From DAIQNV01 sp038748775 (GTDB lineage Bacteria > Planctomycetota > Phycisphaerae > Phycisphaerales > UBA1924): 64,000 nucleotides of DNA. The position numbers were made by a program, and so were the translations under genes. Under the pieces are notes generated by a model. It did not search any database. It saw only the letters and a program-made list of their open reading frames with translations, and was not told the DNA's origin. The stretch's first letter is position 1, and each line of letters begins with the position of its first letter. The stretch spans positions 248,001 to 312,000 of the forward strand of contig JBCDIT010000005.1 in the NCBI GenBank assembly GCA_038748775.1. The letters are read 5' to 3'. Shown in pieces: positions 35,994 to 44,228 of the stretch.

Positions 35994-38900
35994 GACAGCC
36001 TTTCGAGCGCGGCTGCGACTTGGTCTCGGTCGGCCTTGGCTTTCGTGAGCTGATCGCGGGTCTGGTTGACGAGGTGCTCGGGTGCTTTATCGACGTAGCC
36101 GGGGTTGCTGAGACGTCCTTCGAGCGACTTGATCGACTTGTCGAGATCGGCGAGTTCTTTCTGGAGCCGCTCGGCCTCGGCGCCGGCGTCGATCGCGTCG
36201 GCGAGATTGCTCAAGCGGTGCTCGGTTGAGTCGAAGGTGAACGCGACCGCGGCGTCCTCGGGTTCATCTGCGGAGATGCTCGCGAGCCCCGCCAGCGTCT
36301 TGACGAGTTCGGTGGTATCGCCCAGTGACTCGGCGAGCGGGCCGGCGGGGTGGAACACGATCTTGCGTTTCGGATCGACCTTGTGCTGCGACCGCACGCC
36401 ACGGATCGCCTCGACGAGTTCACGAAGTTTCTCGAAGCTGTCGAGGGCTTCGGCGTCGGCGAGCGCGTCGTCGATCACCGGCCAGCCGGCGGTGCAGAGC
36501 GTCTCGTCTTTGCGTGGGGCGGCGAGCGAGAGGCCCTCGATCGGCGGGGCGGGGATCTCGGACAGGCTTTCTGAGATCGCCTCGGTGATGAACGGGGCGA
36601 CCGGGTGCAGCACGCGAAGCAACGCGTCGAGCGTGTGGCGGAGCACCGCTCGCTGCTTCGGGTCATTCGCGACGGTCGGCTTGATCGCCTCGAGGTACCA
36701 GTCGCAGAAGTCACGCCGAACGACGTCGTAGAGCGTTTTGGCGTACGAGGAGAAGTGGTACGTCGCGAGTGCTTGATCGATCTCGACGACGCCAGCGTGA
36801 AGCCGGGCGAGCATCCAACGGTCGGCGAGCGAGAGGTCCGTGGGCTTGATTGCGTCGGGCTCGAACGTCTCATTCGCGTCGAGCTTCGACATCGCGAAGC
36901 GGGCCGCGTTCCAGAGCTTGTTGCAGAAGTTGCGGCCCAGATCGAACTTGGGGCTGGTGTTCTTGCCGGATTCGGCGTCGTGTTCGACGGGCATGCGGAC
37001 GTCTTGGGTCTGCGTCGTCATCTCGACGAGCGTGAACCGCATCGCGTCGGCGCCGTGGGTGGCGATGATGTCGAGCGGGTTCACCCCGTTCCCGAGCGAC
37101 TTGGACATTTTGCGGCCCTCGCCGTCCTGGATCATCGCGTGGATGAAGACGTCCTTGAACGGCGGGGGGCCTGCGGTCTCGCCCTGCGCCAGGAAGTAGC
37201 GGTTGAACATCGCCATGCGGCTCACCCAGAGGGTGATGATCTCCCGGGCGGTCGTGAGCACGCTCGTCGGGTTGAAGGCCTCGAGCAGGCCGGCGGTGTC
37301 CTGGAATCCGTGCTCGAGCAACAGATCTGGGATGTTGAGTTGACCGAACTTGGTCGACTCGAGCGTTGCCGAGGCCTTGACCCCGACGGCGCAGATCATG
37401 TCTTCGGCGCTCGCGATCGCGTCGTGGTGGGCGAGCGGCGCGGCCTTGGTCCCGTTCTCGCGGATGTCCTTCTCGCTGAAGAGCTGGTACGAAAGCGGCT
37501 GGGTTCCGTCGGCGGTGCTGGCGGTGTCTCGCAGGTGGAGCAGGCGGTCGATGAGATCGCCCGAGGCGTCTTCATCCGAGCCGATGAAGTCGCGCCACGA
37601 TCCGACGCGTTTGACCCAGACCGATTTGATGTTGACGTGTGCGTTCGGATCGATTTGCTCGGAAGCGACGATCGGGAGGGTGTGGTTGGGCCAGCCGAGC
37701 GTGGAAAGAGGCCAGAGCGCGCTGCTGAACCACGTATCGAGCACGTCGGGATCGCGGACGAAGCCGGCGGCTTCGAGCGCCTCGATGACGACTCGGTTGT
37801 CGGACCGGATGCAGACGCTCCGCGTGATCTCGCCGGTCGCTTCGTTCTCGCTGGCCTGGATCGCGATCCGGTCGTCGAGCATCCAATTGGCGAGCGTGTC
37901 TTCGAAGGCGCCGTCGGGGGCTTTCGTCGCGTCGTCGGTGCGCGACCATACGGGGATCTGGTGCCCCCACCAGAGCTGGCGGCTGATGCACCAGTCGCGG
38001 AGGTTGTCGTGCCACGTTTCGAAGGTCTTGGCGTAGCGCGGAGGAGAGAAAGTCATTGTTCCGTCGCTGTTCGATTGCGCCGGGTAGGTGTCGGAGGTCC
38101 GCTGCTCGCTCACGAGCGAACGTTGTGCAGAACCGACAAGCCGATCATCGGTGACGCGGCAGTACCACTGATCGCTCAGGTAGTACTCGACCGCCGCGTG
38201 GCTCCGGTAGCTGTGACCGACCGAGTGGCGGTAGGGCTTCGTCTCTTCAAGCAGAGGCTGGTTGTTGAGGGTGTGGCCTTGGAACTCTTCGACGACCTTC
38301 TTGCGCGCGTCCTCGCGGCCGAGCCCGACGAACACGCTCGCGCCGGCGTGACTGTCGTAATCCTCCCAGCCGTAGTCGGGCGAGATGCTCGCGTCGGGTG
38401 CCATGACGTTGATCGCGTCGAGGTCGTGACGCTGGCCGAGTTCCCAGTCGTTGGGATCGTGCGCCGGCGTGACCTTGAGGAACCCCGTCGCAAACTCCGC
38501 CTTCGGGTCGCCTTCCGGGCCGCCGTACGCGACCGGGAGCACGACGTAGTCGTCTTCGATGATCGAGATGACACGGCCCACGAGCGGGAGCTTGACCTTG
38601 AGACCCCGCACGGCTTCGGCGCGCGGGTCGGTCGGGTTGACCGCGACCCCGGTGTCGCCCAGGTACGTCTCGGGGCGGGTGGTGGCGACGGTGATCCAGG
38701 CTTCGTCGCCCTCGGGGTGCTGGTCGGCGCCTGGATATCCCTTCGCTGAAAGTTCGCCCCAGGTGACTGGCCGGTGGTCCCCCGAGCCCTGTTCGTTGGT
38801 CAGCGGGTGCACGAGGGGGTAGCGGAGGTAATAGAACGCTCCGTCGATCTCTTCGTTCTCGACCTCGTCGTCGGCGAGGGCGGTCTGGGTGACGGGGTCC

Positions 38901-39475
38901 CAGTTGACGAGGCGCTTGCCGCGTTCGATGAGCCCATCGCGGAAGAGCAGGTAGAAAGCCTCGCGGACCGCCCGGGCGCACACCGGGTCCATCGTGAATC
39001 GCTGACGCGACCAGTCGCACGAGCAGCCCATCTGCTGGAGCTGGTCGGTGATGCGAGCCTCGAACTCGTCTTTCCAGCTCTGGACCTTCTCGATGAACTG
39101 TTCGCGTCCTGGTTCGCCGCCGGCCTGCATCTTCTTGTAGTCAGCAAGTGCGGGCTCTCCGGCTTCCTTGAGACGCTTATCGACAATCGTTTGGGTCGCG
39201 ATGCCGGCGTGATCGGTCCCTGGCATCCAGAGGGTTTCGAAGCCCTTCATCCGGTGGGCGCGGACCAAGACGTCCTGAAGGGTGTTGTTGAGGGCATGAC
39301 CAAGGTGGAGCGCCGCGGTGACGTTGGGCGGGGGGATCAGCACGCAGTAGGGGGGGGCGTCGCCCGAGGCCACGCGGGTCGGGTCGGCGTGGAAGGCGCC
39401 GGCCTCGATCCAGCGCTGCCAGATCCGGGTCTCGTGCTCGGAGGGGACGTATGTCTTGCTGAGTTCTTGGGTCAT
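35990..39475 (-). CDS. valS: Valine--tRNA ligase
   Basis: Class I aminoacyl-tRNA synthetase, 1161 aa. Signatures: PPPNVTAALHLGHALN (HIGH motif), the editing domain in the middle, LDTWFSSALWPLSTLGWP, KMSKSLGNGVNPLD (KMSKS), and the C-terminal coiled coil (LQKELADLDKSIKSLE) characteristic of ValRS. Between STLGWP and FNPTSV (about residues 598-731) there is an extra stretch of about 130 residues not present in typical ValRS, where these segments are nearly adjacent. It is not bounded by intein-like residues. ATG at 39475 chosen; a second ATG at 39520 is possible. Confidence 0.96.
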   Translation of the reverse strand: MTQELSKTYVPSEHETRIWQRWIEAGAFHADPTRVASGDAPPYCVLIPPPNVTAALHLGHALNNTLQDVLVRAHRMKGFETLWMPGTDHAGIATQTIVDKRLKEAGEPALADYKKMQAGGEPGREQFIEKVQSWKDEFEARITDQLQQMGCSCDWSRQRFTMDPVCARAVREAFYLLFRDGLIERGKRLVNWDPVTQTALADDEVENEEIDGAFYYLRYPLVHPLTNEQGSGDHRPVTWGELSAKGYPGADQHPEGDEAWITVATTRPETYLGDTGVAVNPTDPRAEAVRGLKVKLPLVGRVISIIEDDYVVLPVAYGGPEGDPKAEFATGFLKVTPAHDPNDWELGQRHDLDAINVMAPDASISPDYGWEDYDSHAGASVFVGLGREDARKKVVEEFQGHTLNNQPLLEETKPYRHSVGHSYRSHAAVEYYLSDQWYCRVTDDRLVGSAQRSLVSEQRTSDTYPAQSNSDGTMTFSPPRYAKTFETWHDNLRDWCISRQLWWGHQIPVWSRTDDATKAPDGAFEDTLANWMLDDRIAIQASENEATGEITRSVCIRSDNRVVIEALEAAGFVRDPDVLDTWFSSALWPLSTLGWPNHTLPIVASEQIDPNAHVNIKSVWVKRVGSWRDFIGSDEDASGDLIDRLLHLRDTASTADGTQPLSYQLFSEKDIRENGTKAAPLAHHDAIASAEDMICAVGVKASATLESTKFGQLNIPDLLLEHGFQDTAGLLEAFNPTSVLTTAREIITLWVSRMAMFNRYFLAQGETAGPPPFKDVFIHAMIQDGEGRKMSKSLGNGVNPLDIIATHGADAMRFTLVEMTTQTQDVRMPVEHDAESGKNTSPKFDLGRNFCNKLWNAARFAMSKLDANETFEPDAIKPTDLSLADRWMLARLHAGVVEIDQALATYHFSSYAKTLYDVVRRDFCDWYLEAIKPTVANDPKQRAVLRHTLDALLRVLHPVAPFITEAISESLSEIPAPPIEGLSLAAPRKDETLCTAGWPVIDDALADAEALDSFEKLRELVEAIRGVRSQHKVDPKRKIVFHPAGPLAESLGDTTELVKTLAGLASISADEPEDAAVAFTFDSTEHRLSNLADAIDAGAEAERLQKELADLDKSIKSLEGRLSNPGYVDKAPEHLVNQTRDQLTKAKADRDQVAAALERLS

Positions 39476-39574
39476 GGTGCTGTTCTTGAAGCGATCGATC
39501 GGCTCTCTCGGGGTGGACATCAGGAAGCCGGGCATCGTACGGGCCGAGGGGGCCCGGGTCGGCAAGAATGGTCT

Positions 39575-40534
39575 ATGCAAACCCCGAAGGCGGTCATCGG
39601 CGTTCTTGTGCTCTCGGCGCTGCTGATCGGGGGTGTGGCCTATTTCGTGGTGGGCTCGGGGCGGACTTCGGACGTGGCGCCGGAACCACAGGTTGCGCCG
39701 GCGGCGACCGCCGAAGCGCTTCTGGAGGCGGCGCGTGCCGCGGTTCGATCGGATGAACCCGAGAAGGGCGTTGCGGTCCTCCGATCGGCTGTAGGGCAGT
39801 TTCCAGAGGACCCTGATCTCCGGCTCGCCCTGGCCGAGGTTCTCGTCCGGACTGGTGACTACCAGGGGGCGACCGACCAGTTTGCGTTCGTGATCAGCGC
39901 CGGTGGAGCCGATGCGCAGACCCTGTACGCCGCCGGTTCTGTGGCACGGAACGCCGGCCAACCCGAGCGCGCGGTGGCGTGGTTGGCCGAGGCGTCTCAG
40001 CGGGCGCCGGCTGACCCCGCGATCGCGCTCCATCTCGGCCAAGCTCGCCTCGCACTGGGAGAGACGGCCTCGGCAAAGGCGGACCTGCTCCGTGCCGCGA
40101 CGCTTGATGAAGGTCTCGCGATCGCTTGGGGCACGCTTGGAGAGATCGCCCTGCGAGAAAACAACTCGGGGATCGCCCGTGACATGGCGCGGAGGGCCCG
40201 AGGACTCGAGCCGACGGTCGCGGCCTGGAGGGTGATCGAGGCGAGGGCGCTCAATCGGCTCGGAGCGCCCGCCGACGCATTGCAAGTTCTCGCCGGCGTT
40301 GGGCCCGATGCAAAGGCCTCGGACGGTGTGCTGAAGACCCAGGGCGAGTCGTTCGGGTTGCTCGGTCGTCCGGAAGAGGCCGCGGCTTTGTACGAGAGCG
40401 TGGGGCGTGACTACGACGCGGCGCTGTGGTTTGAGCGGGCGGGGTTGATGGGCGAGGCCCTCGCGGCGGCTCGGCGTGCGGCCGAGGCGGGCGATCATCG
40501 GGCAAACGCCCTAGTTGAGCGGCGCGGGCCTTGA
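39575..40534 (+). CDS. Membrane-anchored TPR-repeat protein
   Basis: 319 aa. N-terminal transmembrane helix (VIGVLVLSALLIGGVAYFVV), then about seven Ala-rich helical hairpins with TPR character (for example LYAAGSVARNAGQPERAVAW and IALHLGQARLALGETASAKA). It is probably a periplasmic or cytoplasmic-face scaffold. It is divergent from valS, with 99 bases between starts. Its 3' end overlaps the minus-strand gene at 40511 by 24 bases. No enzymatic motif. Confidence 0.82.
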   Translation: MQTPKAVIGVLVLSALLIGGVAYFVVGSGRTSDVAPEPQVAPAATAEALLEAARAAVRSDEPEKGVAVLRSAVGQFPEDPDLRLALAEVLVRTGDYQGATDQFAFVISAGGADAQTLYAAGSVARNAGQPERAVAWLAEASQRAPADPAIALHLGQARLALGETASAKADLLRAATLDEGLAIAWGTLGEIALRENNSGIARDMARRARGLEPTVAAWRVIEARALNRLGAPADALQVLAGVGPDAKASDGVLKTQGESFGLLGRPEEAAALYESVGRDYDAALWFERAGLMGEALAAARRAAEAGDHRANALVERRGP

Positions 40535-40879
40535 GTTGTCTGAGAGAGGTTCTTCCCCGTCGGGTGGCACCTCAAGACGCCTCGCGGACTCATTCCACGC
40601 ATCCGAGTGTTCGGTTGCCCGGCGTTTCGCGGCTTCGGCCCGGAGCCGGCGAGCACGCCGGAAGGCAGCCGCGAACGCGACCGTCCCAACGAGGGCAATT
40701 CCGAGCAACGCCAGCATGAGAACGAGAGTGAGGCCTCGCCCGATCTCCGACGTCGGTGTTGGTGTCGACGCGATGGTGACTTGTACCCAGCCCGGCTCCA
40801 GCATCGGGGATGCTATCCAAACGACGGCCGGAGTTGGCGTAGACTCGTCGCTGGCACATTGAGCGGAGTTTCCATGCAT
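40511..40879 (-). CDS. Possible small single-pass membrane protein
   Basis: Up to 122 aa. A clear transmembrane helix (LTLVLMLALLGIALVGTVAF) is followed by an Arg-rich stop-transfer (FRRARRLRAEAAKRR) and a polar tail. Without it, 40535-40873 would be a 339-base gap in otherwise dense coding. The start is uncertain: ATG at 40879 would overlap the prfB start by six bases, and a start nearer the helix is possible. The frame also runs on upstream antisense to prfB, which is not considered coding. Confidence 0.5.
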   Translation of the reverse strand: MHGNSAQCASDESTPTPAVVWIASPMLEPGWVQVTIASTPTPTSEIGRGLTLVLMLALLGIALVGTVAFAAAFRRARRLRAEAAKRRATEHSDAWNESARRLEVPPDGEEPLSDNSRPAPLN

Positions 40880-41983
40880 CTCGAAGCGCATCAGAACGTC
40901 ATCAGCGACCTTGGCGAGCGGATCTCGACGATTCGCACGTCTTTGAAATACGACCAAAAGGTCGAGAAATTGGCCGGGCTTGAGGGCAAGATGAACGCTG
41001 CGGATTTCTGGGACGACCAGGATTCGGCGCAGGCGGTTGTTGGCGAACTCAAGCTCATCAAGGCCCAGATCGATCCGTTGAGAGTCGTTCTCAAAGACTT
41101 CGAGGATGCCACGCTGGCGTTCGAGATGAGCCGCGAAGAAGATGATGCGGATCTGCTCGCCGAGGCCGACGAGGCTCTGCACGGTTTGCTCGGTCGGATG
41201 GACTCGATTGAAACCCAGAGCCTGTTGAGCGGCAAACACGACCATCGCGATTGCTTCTTTACGATCAGCGCCGGTGATGGCGGGACGGAAGCAAACGACT
41301 GGTGCGAGATGCTGCTCCGGATGTACCTCTACTACTTCGAGCAGATGTCATGGAAAGTGGAAGAGGTGGAGAAGAGTCACGGCTCCGAGGTCGGGCTCGA
41401 CAGCGTGACGCTGCACGTCAAGGGCGCGTTCGCGTTTGGTTACCTCGGCTGCGAGCGAGGCACGCACCGCTTGGCCCGGGTGAGCCCGTTCAACGCTCAA
41501 GGAAAGCGGCAAACGAGTTTCGCGACCGTCGACGTGATTCCAGAATTCGAGGAGTCGAATGTCGACATCCCCGAAAAGGACTTGGAAATCCAGGCGTTTG
41601 CGCGATCGAGCGGCCCCGGCGGGCAGAACGTGAACAAGGTGGCGAGCGCGATCCGCTTGGTGCACAAGCCAAGCGGCATCATGATCCTGGCGAGCACCCA
41701 CCGAGATCAGCTCCAGAACAAGCGCCAGGCGATGTCGATTCTCCAAGCCAAGCTTGAGCAACTCGAAGAAGAACGGCGTCAAGCGGAAATCACCGAAGCG
41801 GCTGGCGGCAAGATCGAGCATCGCGGTTGGGGGGCACAGATTCGCAGCTACGTGCTGTACGACAACCGTGTGAAAGACCATCGCACAAACTTCGAAGCCA
41901 ACCCGACCGACGTTCTCGACCGGGGATCTCTTCAAGGCTTTGTTGATGCCGAATTGAAACGGCGGCGGTCCGAGCGGGGGTAA
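40874..41983 (+). CDS. prfB: Peptide chain release factor 2
   Basis: Terminates translation at UGA and UAA; 369 aa. The SPF recognition motif is in RVSPFNAQGKRQTSF, and the GGQ catalytic loop in SSGPGGQNVNKVASAIRL. The ATG at 40874 begins MHLEAHQNVISDLGERI, matching the RF2 N-terminus. The gene is one continuous frame: no in-frame UGA near codon 26, so the programmed +1 frameshift that autoregulates RF2 in many bacteria is absent. Two STAS-like genes follow closely on the same strand. Confidence 0.96.
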   Translation: MHLEAHQNVISDLGERISTIRTSLKYDQKVEKLAGLEGKMNAADFWDDQDSAQAVVGELKLIKAQIDPLRVVLKDFEDATLAFEMSREEDDADLLAEADEALHGLLGRMDSIETQSLLSGKHDHRDCFFTISAGDGGTEANDWCEMLLRMYLYYFEQMSWKVEEVEKSHGSEVGLDSVTLHVKGAFAFGYLGCERGTHRLARVSPFNAQGKRQTSFATVDVIPEFEESNVDIPEKDLEIQAFARSSGPGGQNVNKVASAIRLVHKPSGIMILASTHRDQLQNKRQAMSILQAKLEQLEEERRQAEITEAAGGKIEHRGWGAQIRSYVLYDNRVKDHRTNFEANPTDVLDRGSLQGFVDAELKRRRSERG

Positions 41984-41985
41984 GC

Positions 41986-42396
41986 ATGATCGAGTACCTC
42001 CTCACCGAGCCGGCACCCGGGTTGTTCTGGGTTCGACCTCTACGCGATCTCACGGCGCACTTCTCGATCGACATGTTCCATGGGATCGTGTCGGCGATCT
42101 GGGAACGGGGGAGTACGTCGTGCGTGATCGATCTCCGAGGCGTGGAGTGCGATACGTCGGAGCCGGAACGGGATTGGTTCTTTGCGACGCTCCCGGAAAC
42201 AGGTCTCACATCCGAGCATCGCATCGGAATCGTGCTCAACCCCGCCCAGCCTTCGCAAGCTGAGTGCTGGGGCGCGGTCGCGGACGCGGGCTTTTGTGTG
42301 CGCACGTTCGCGGATGAGGACGCGGCGAGTGCATGGGTCCTCTCCGACGGTGAGTGTCCGAGCTATGCGGCGGGTGGGACGGAGGGTAAGCCTTAG
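41986..42396 (+). CDS. SpoIIAA/STAS-like protein, paralogue 1
   Basis: 136 aa. Core WVRPLRDLTAHFS, CVIDLRGVECDTSE and FADEDAASAWV follow the alternating strand/helix layout of SpoIIAA-like STAS domains, whose C-terminal end often reads F-x-D-x-x-x-A-x-x-W. It begins two bases after prfB and is a clear paralogue of the next gene (shared LRPLRD, IDLRG, ETGL, HRI positions). Anti-sigma-antagonist function is not implied; such domains have many roles. Confidence 0.65.
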   Translation: MIEYLLTEPAPGLFWVRPLRDLTAHFSIDMFHGIVSAIWERGSTSCVIDLRGVECDTSEPERDWFFATLPETGLTSEHRIGIVLNPAQPSQAECWGAVADAGFCVRTFADEDAASAWVLSDGECPSYAAGGTEGKP

Positions 42397-42432
42397 TTAC
42401 CTGATTCCGCATGGGTTTGCCGGGCAGTAAAG

Positions 42433-42879
42433 TTGCTCGCCCAGAATTGTGGTGTGCAATTTCCAGTGGTGACTTCAACGGCCGATTTCGTGCTTTCCCG
42501 GGTCGGTGCTGAGGTGTTGTGGCTCCGGCCGCTGCGCGACATGGATTTGGACTTCACGCCCGGCATGATCCATGAATTCGTTTCGGCTTCGTGGGAGTAC
42601 GGCGTTAATCGGATCGTGATCGATCTCCGCGGCATCGGGAGCGTTGACACAGACGAGCAGCGTCGTGAGTTTGTTGCCGGGCTCGACGAGACCGGGCTCC
42701 GCCCGGACCACCGCATCGTGGTCCTCGTTGGTCACGAGGCGACGGTTCACGAGACGTGTCCGACCGCGATGCGAGAACTCGGATTCCGGGCACGTTCCTT
42801 TGTCGATACGGCCGATGCGATCGACTGGTTGTTTCCCGATGATCGCGGAAACAATCAATCGTGGATGCATCACCTGTAG
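42433..42879 (+). CDS. SpoIIAA/STAS-like protein, paralogue 2
   Basis: 148 aa if it starts at the TTG at 42433; a GTG at 42454 or further in is equally possible because the N-terminus is longer than in paralogue 1. Shared core: WLRPLRDMDLDFTPGMIHE, IVIDLRGIGSVDTDE and FVDTADAIDWL. Tandem duplication with the preceding gene is evident from matching segments in the same order. No membrane segment. Function unknown. Confidence 0.68.
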   Translation: MLAQNCGVQFPVVTSTADFVLSRVGAEVLWLRPLRDMDLDFTPGMIHEFVSASWEYGVNRIVIDLRGIGSVDTDEQRREFVAGLDETGLRPDHRIVVLVGHEATVHETCPTAMRELGFRARSFVDTADAIDWLFPDDRGNNQSWMHHL

Positions 42880-42943
42880 CCGGGTTGGCGATTCGGTACG
42901 CCCCCATCTCGGTACGCCTGGCGTGCGGCGCCGGGGCCGCCGG

Positions 42944-43774
42944 TCACCCAGTGAGGGAGTGATCGAGAATCCAGCCCTCGGTCGCCGCGGACGGGTGGCG
43001 GACAACCAGCGAAGGGGGGCTTGAGACCATGGCATCGCGAACCGCGGTCACCTGCCTGGCGTCTTTGATGTCGTGTTCGACGTGATCGCACGGCGTGAGA
43101 CTCGGCCAGATCTCGGCGAAGACGGCGGAAGTCGGCTGATCGGGGCTTTCGAAGGGCCATAGGCGAGCGTTCTCACCAACCGCTTTGATGAGGCGGTGTA
43201 TCGCCGGTAAGCCCAGCAACGCTTGGCTTCCGACGGATCCGGTCGTGAACAACTTCCAAGGTGACTGAATCGTGGAGTTCCCGGTTTCGCGGACGTGTTG
43301 CTCGACGGCGCGGAACTCGGGGACACCGGTGGTTCGCTTCGTGGGCTGAAGATCGGGAGTCGCGGCACGTGTCGGGCAGCCCCAGAAAGGTCCGGCAGCT
43401 TCCCCGGTGTGATCCGAGATGCGTTGGTTGAGCAGCGCGGCCACTTCGAAGCGGTTGTTCTCGTTGTTCTCGTCGTCGTGGATGAGCCGCGCGAGTTCTT
43501 GGAGAAGGGCTCGGCCCGTTGGGAGCAGCGGCGTGCCCTGCGGTCCGAGCGGGTACCCGAACGGGAAATCGAAACCGACGATCGCGGGCCCGCCTTGACT
43601 CTGAAGGAGTTCACGGATGCGGTGTTCGCAGGCGGATCGCGTTCGGAAGTACTCCGGCGGCGGGCGGTGGTCGTTGGTGCCCCAGGCGATCCAGCAGGCG
43701 TCGGGGCTCGGGGCTTTCGGGCTGGGCGTCGAGCGGGCCGACCAGTCGACGGCGATGACCAGATCCGGCTTCAT
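42944..43774 (-). CDS. Conserved hypothetical protein, DUF429-like (RNase H-fold type, tentative)
   Basis: 276 aa. VIAVDWSAR at the N-terminus and IVGFDFPFGYPLG about 65 residues later place acidic residues on two early strands, resembling DUF429-type proteins with a predicted RNase H-like fold. Later segments include GCPTRAATPDLQ and WKLFTTGSVGSQALLGLP. The ATG at 43774 overlaps the upstream stop (ATGA). Not recognised with certainty; nuclease activity is only a possibility. Confidence 0.6.
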   Translation of the reverse strand: MKPDLVIAVDWSARSTPSPKAPSPDACWIAWGTNDHRPPPEYFRTRSACEHRIRELLQSQGGPAIVGFDFPFGYPLGPQGTPLLPTGRALLQELARLIHDDENNENNRFEVAALLNQRISDHTGEAAGPFWGCPTRAATPDLQPTKRTTGVPEFRAVEQHVRETGNSTIQSPWKLFTTGSVGSQALLGLPAIHRLIKAVGENARLWPFESPDQPTSAVFAEIWPSLTPCDHVEHDIKDARQVTAVRDAMVSSPPSLVVRHPSAATEGWILDHSLTG

Positions 43775-44133
43775 TCCTGGTCGGGTGAACCCGGCGGAAG
43801 CGACCGTTCGCGGCGGACCGCGGAGACGTCGATCGGGCCGTCCGGATCGGGTTGTTCTTCGGGGGCGTCCCCTACATGTGTGAGAACGGCGCCGATGGCG
43901 ATCGTCGCGAAACACATAATGGGCACGATCGGGGGAAGACGGAGACCCATGCTCGGCAACACGACAAAGAACGCGATCGCGGTCACAAGAATCAGCGCGA
44001 ACGCGACGAAGATCCTGCGTGCGAGTTTCTTGCCCAGTTCGTCGTAGTCGTTTTCCTCGCGACGGGCGCGCACGCGCTTCCGGGCCTGCTCGAGGAGTTC
44101 GTCAGGGGCGTCATCAAAGGGGCGATCAGACAC
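43771..44133 (-). CDS. Small two-helix membrane protein
   Basis: 120 aa, GTG start at 44133. A charged N-terminal helix rich in Arg and Glu is followed by two transmembrane helices (ARRIFVAFALILVTAIAFFV and IVPIMCFATIAIGAVL) and a Pro/Asp-rich tail. Its stop overlaps the next start by four bases. It lies downstream of the PDH E2 gene, with a 95-base gap. Function unknown. Confidence 0.72.
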   Translation of the reverse strand: MSDRPFDDAPDELLEQARKRVRARREENDYDELGKKLARRIFVAFALILVTAIAFFVVLPSMGLRLPPIVPIMCFATIAIGAVLTHVGDAPEEQPDPDGPIDVSAVRRERSLPPGSPDQE

Positions 44134-44228
44134 GACTGAAGGTTAGCCAGCTGGACCGGCGTCGCCCTTCGGCAAGTGCTCCAGCGTGCTTTCTGTCACG
44201 CGGCGACGAAACACGCCGGTGCAAGGAG

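Noticed and set aside
37270..37700. Intein in ValRS
   Set aside because: The insertion starts with Leu-Pro, not Cys, Ser or Thr, and lacks the terminal His-Asn, so it cannot be a standard intein.
36605..38749. Plus-strand open frame of 714 codons
   Set aside because: It lies entirely antisense to valS; strong GC bias at third codon positions leaves long stop-free frames on the complementary strand. Its protein is Arg/Val/Asp-rich and resembles no family.
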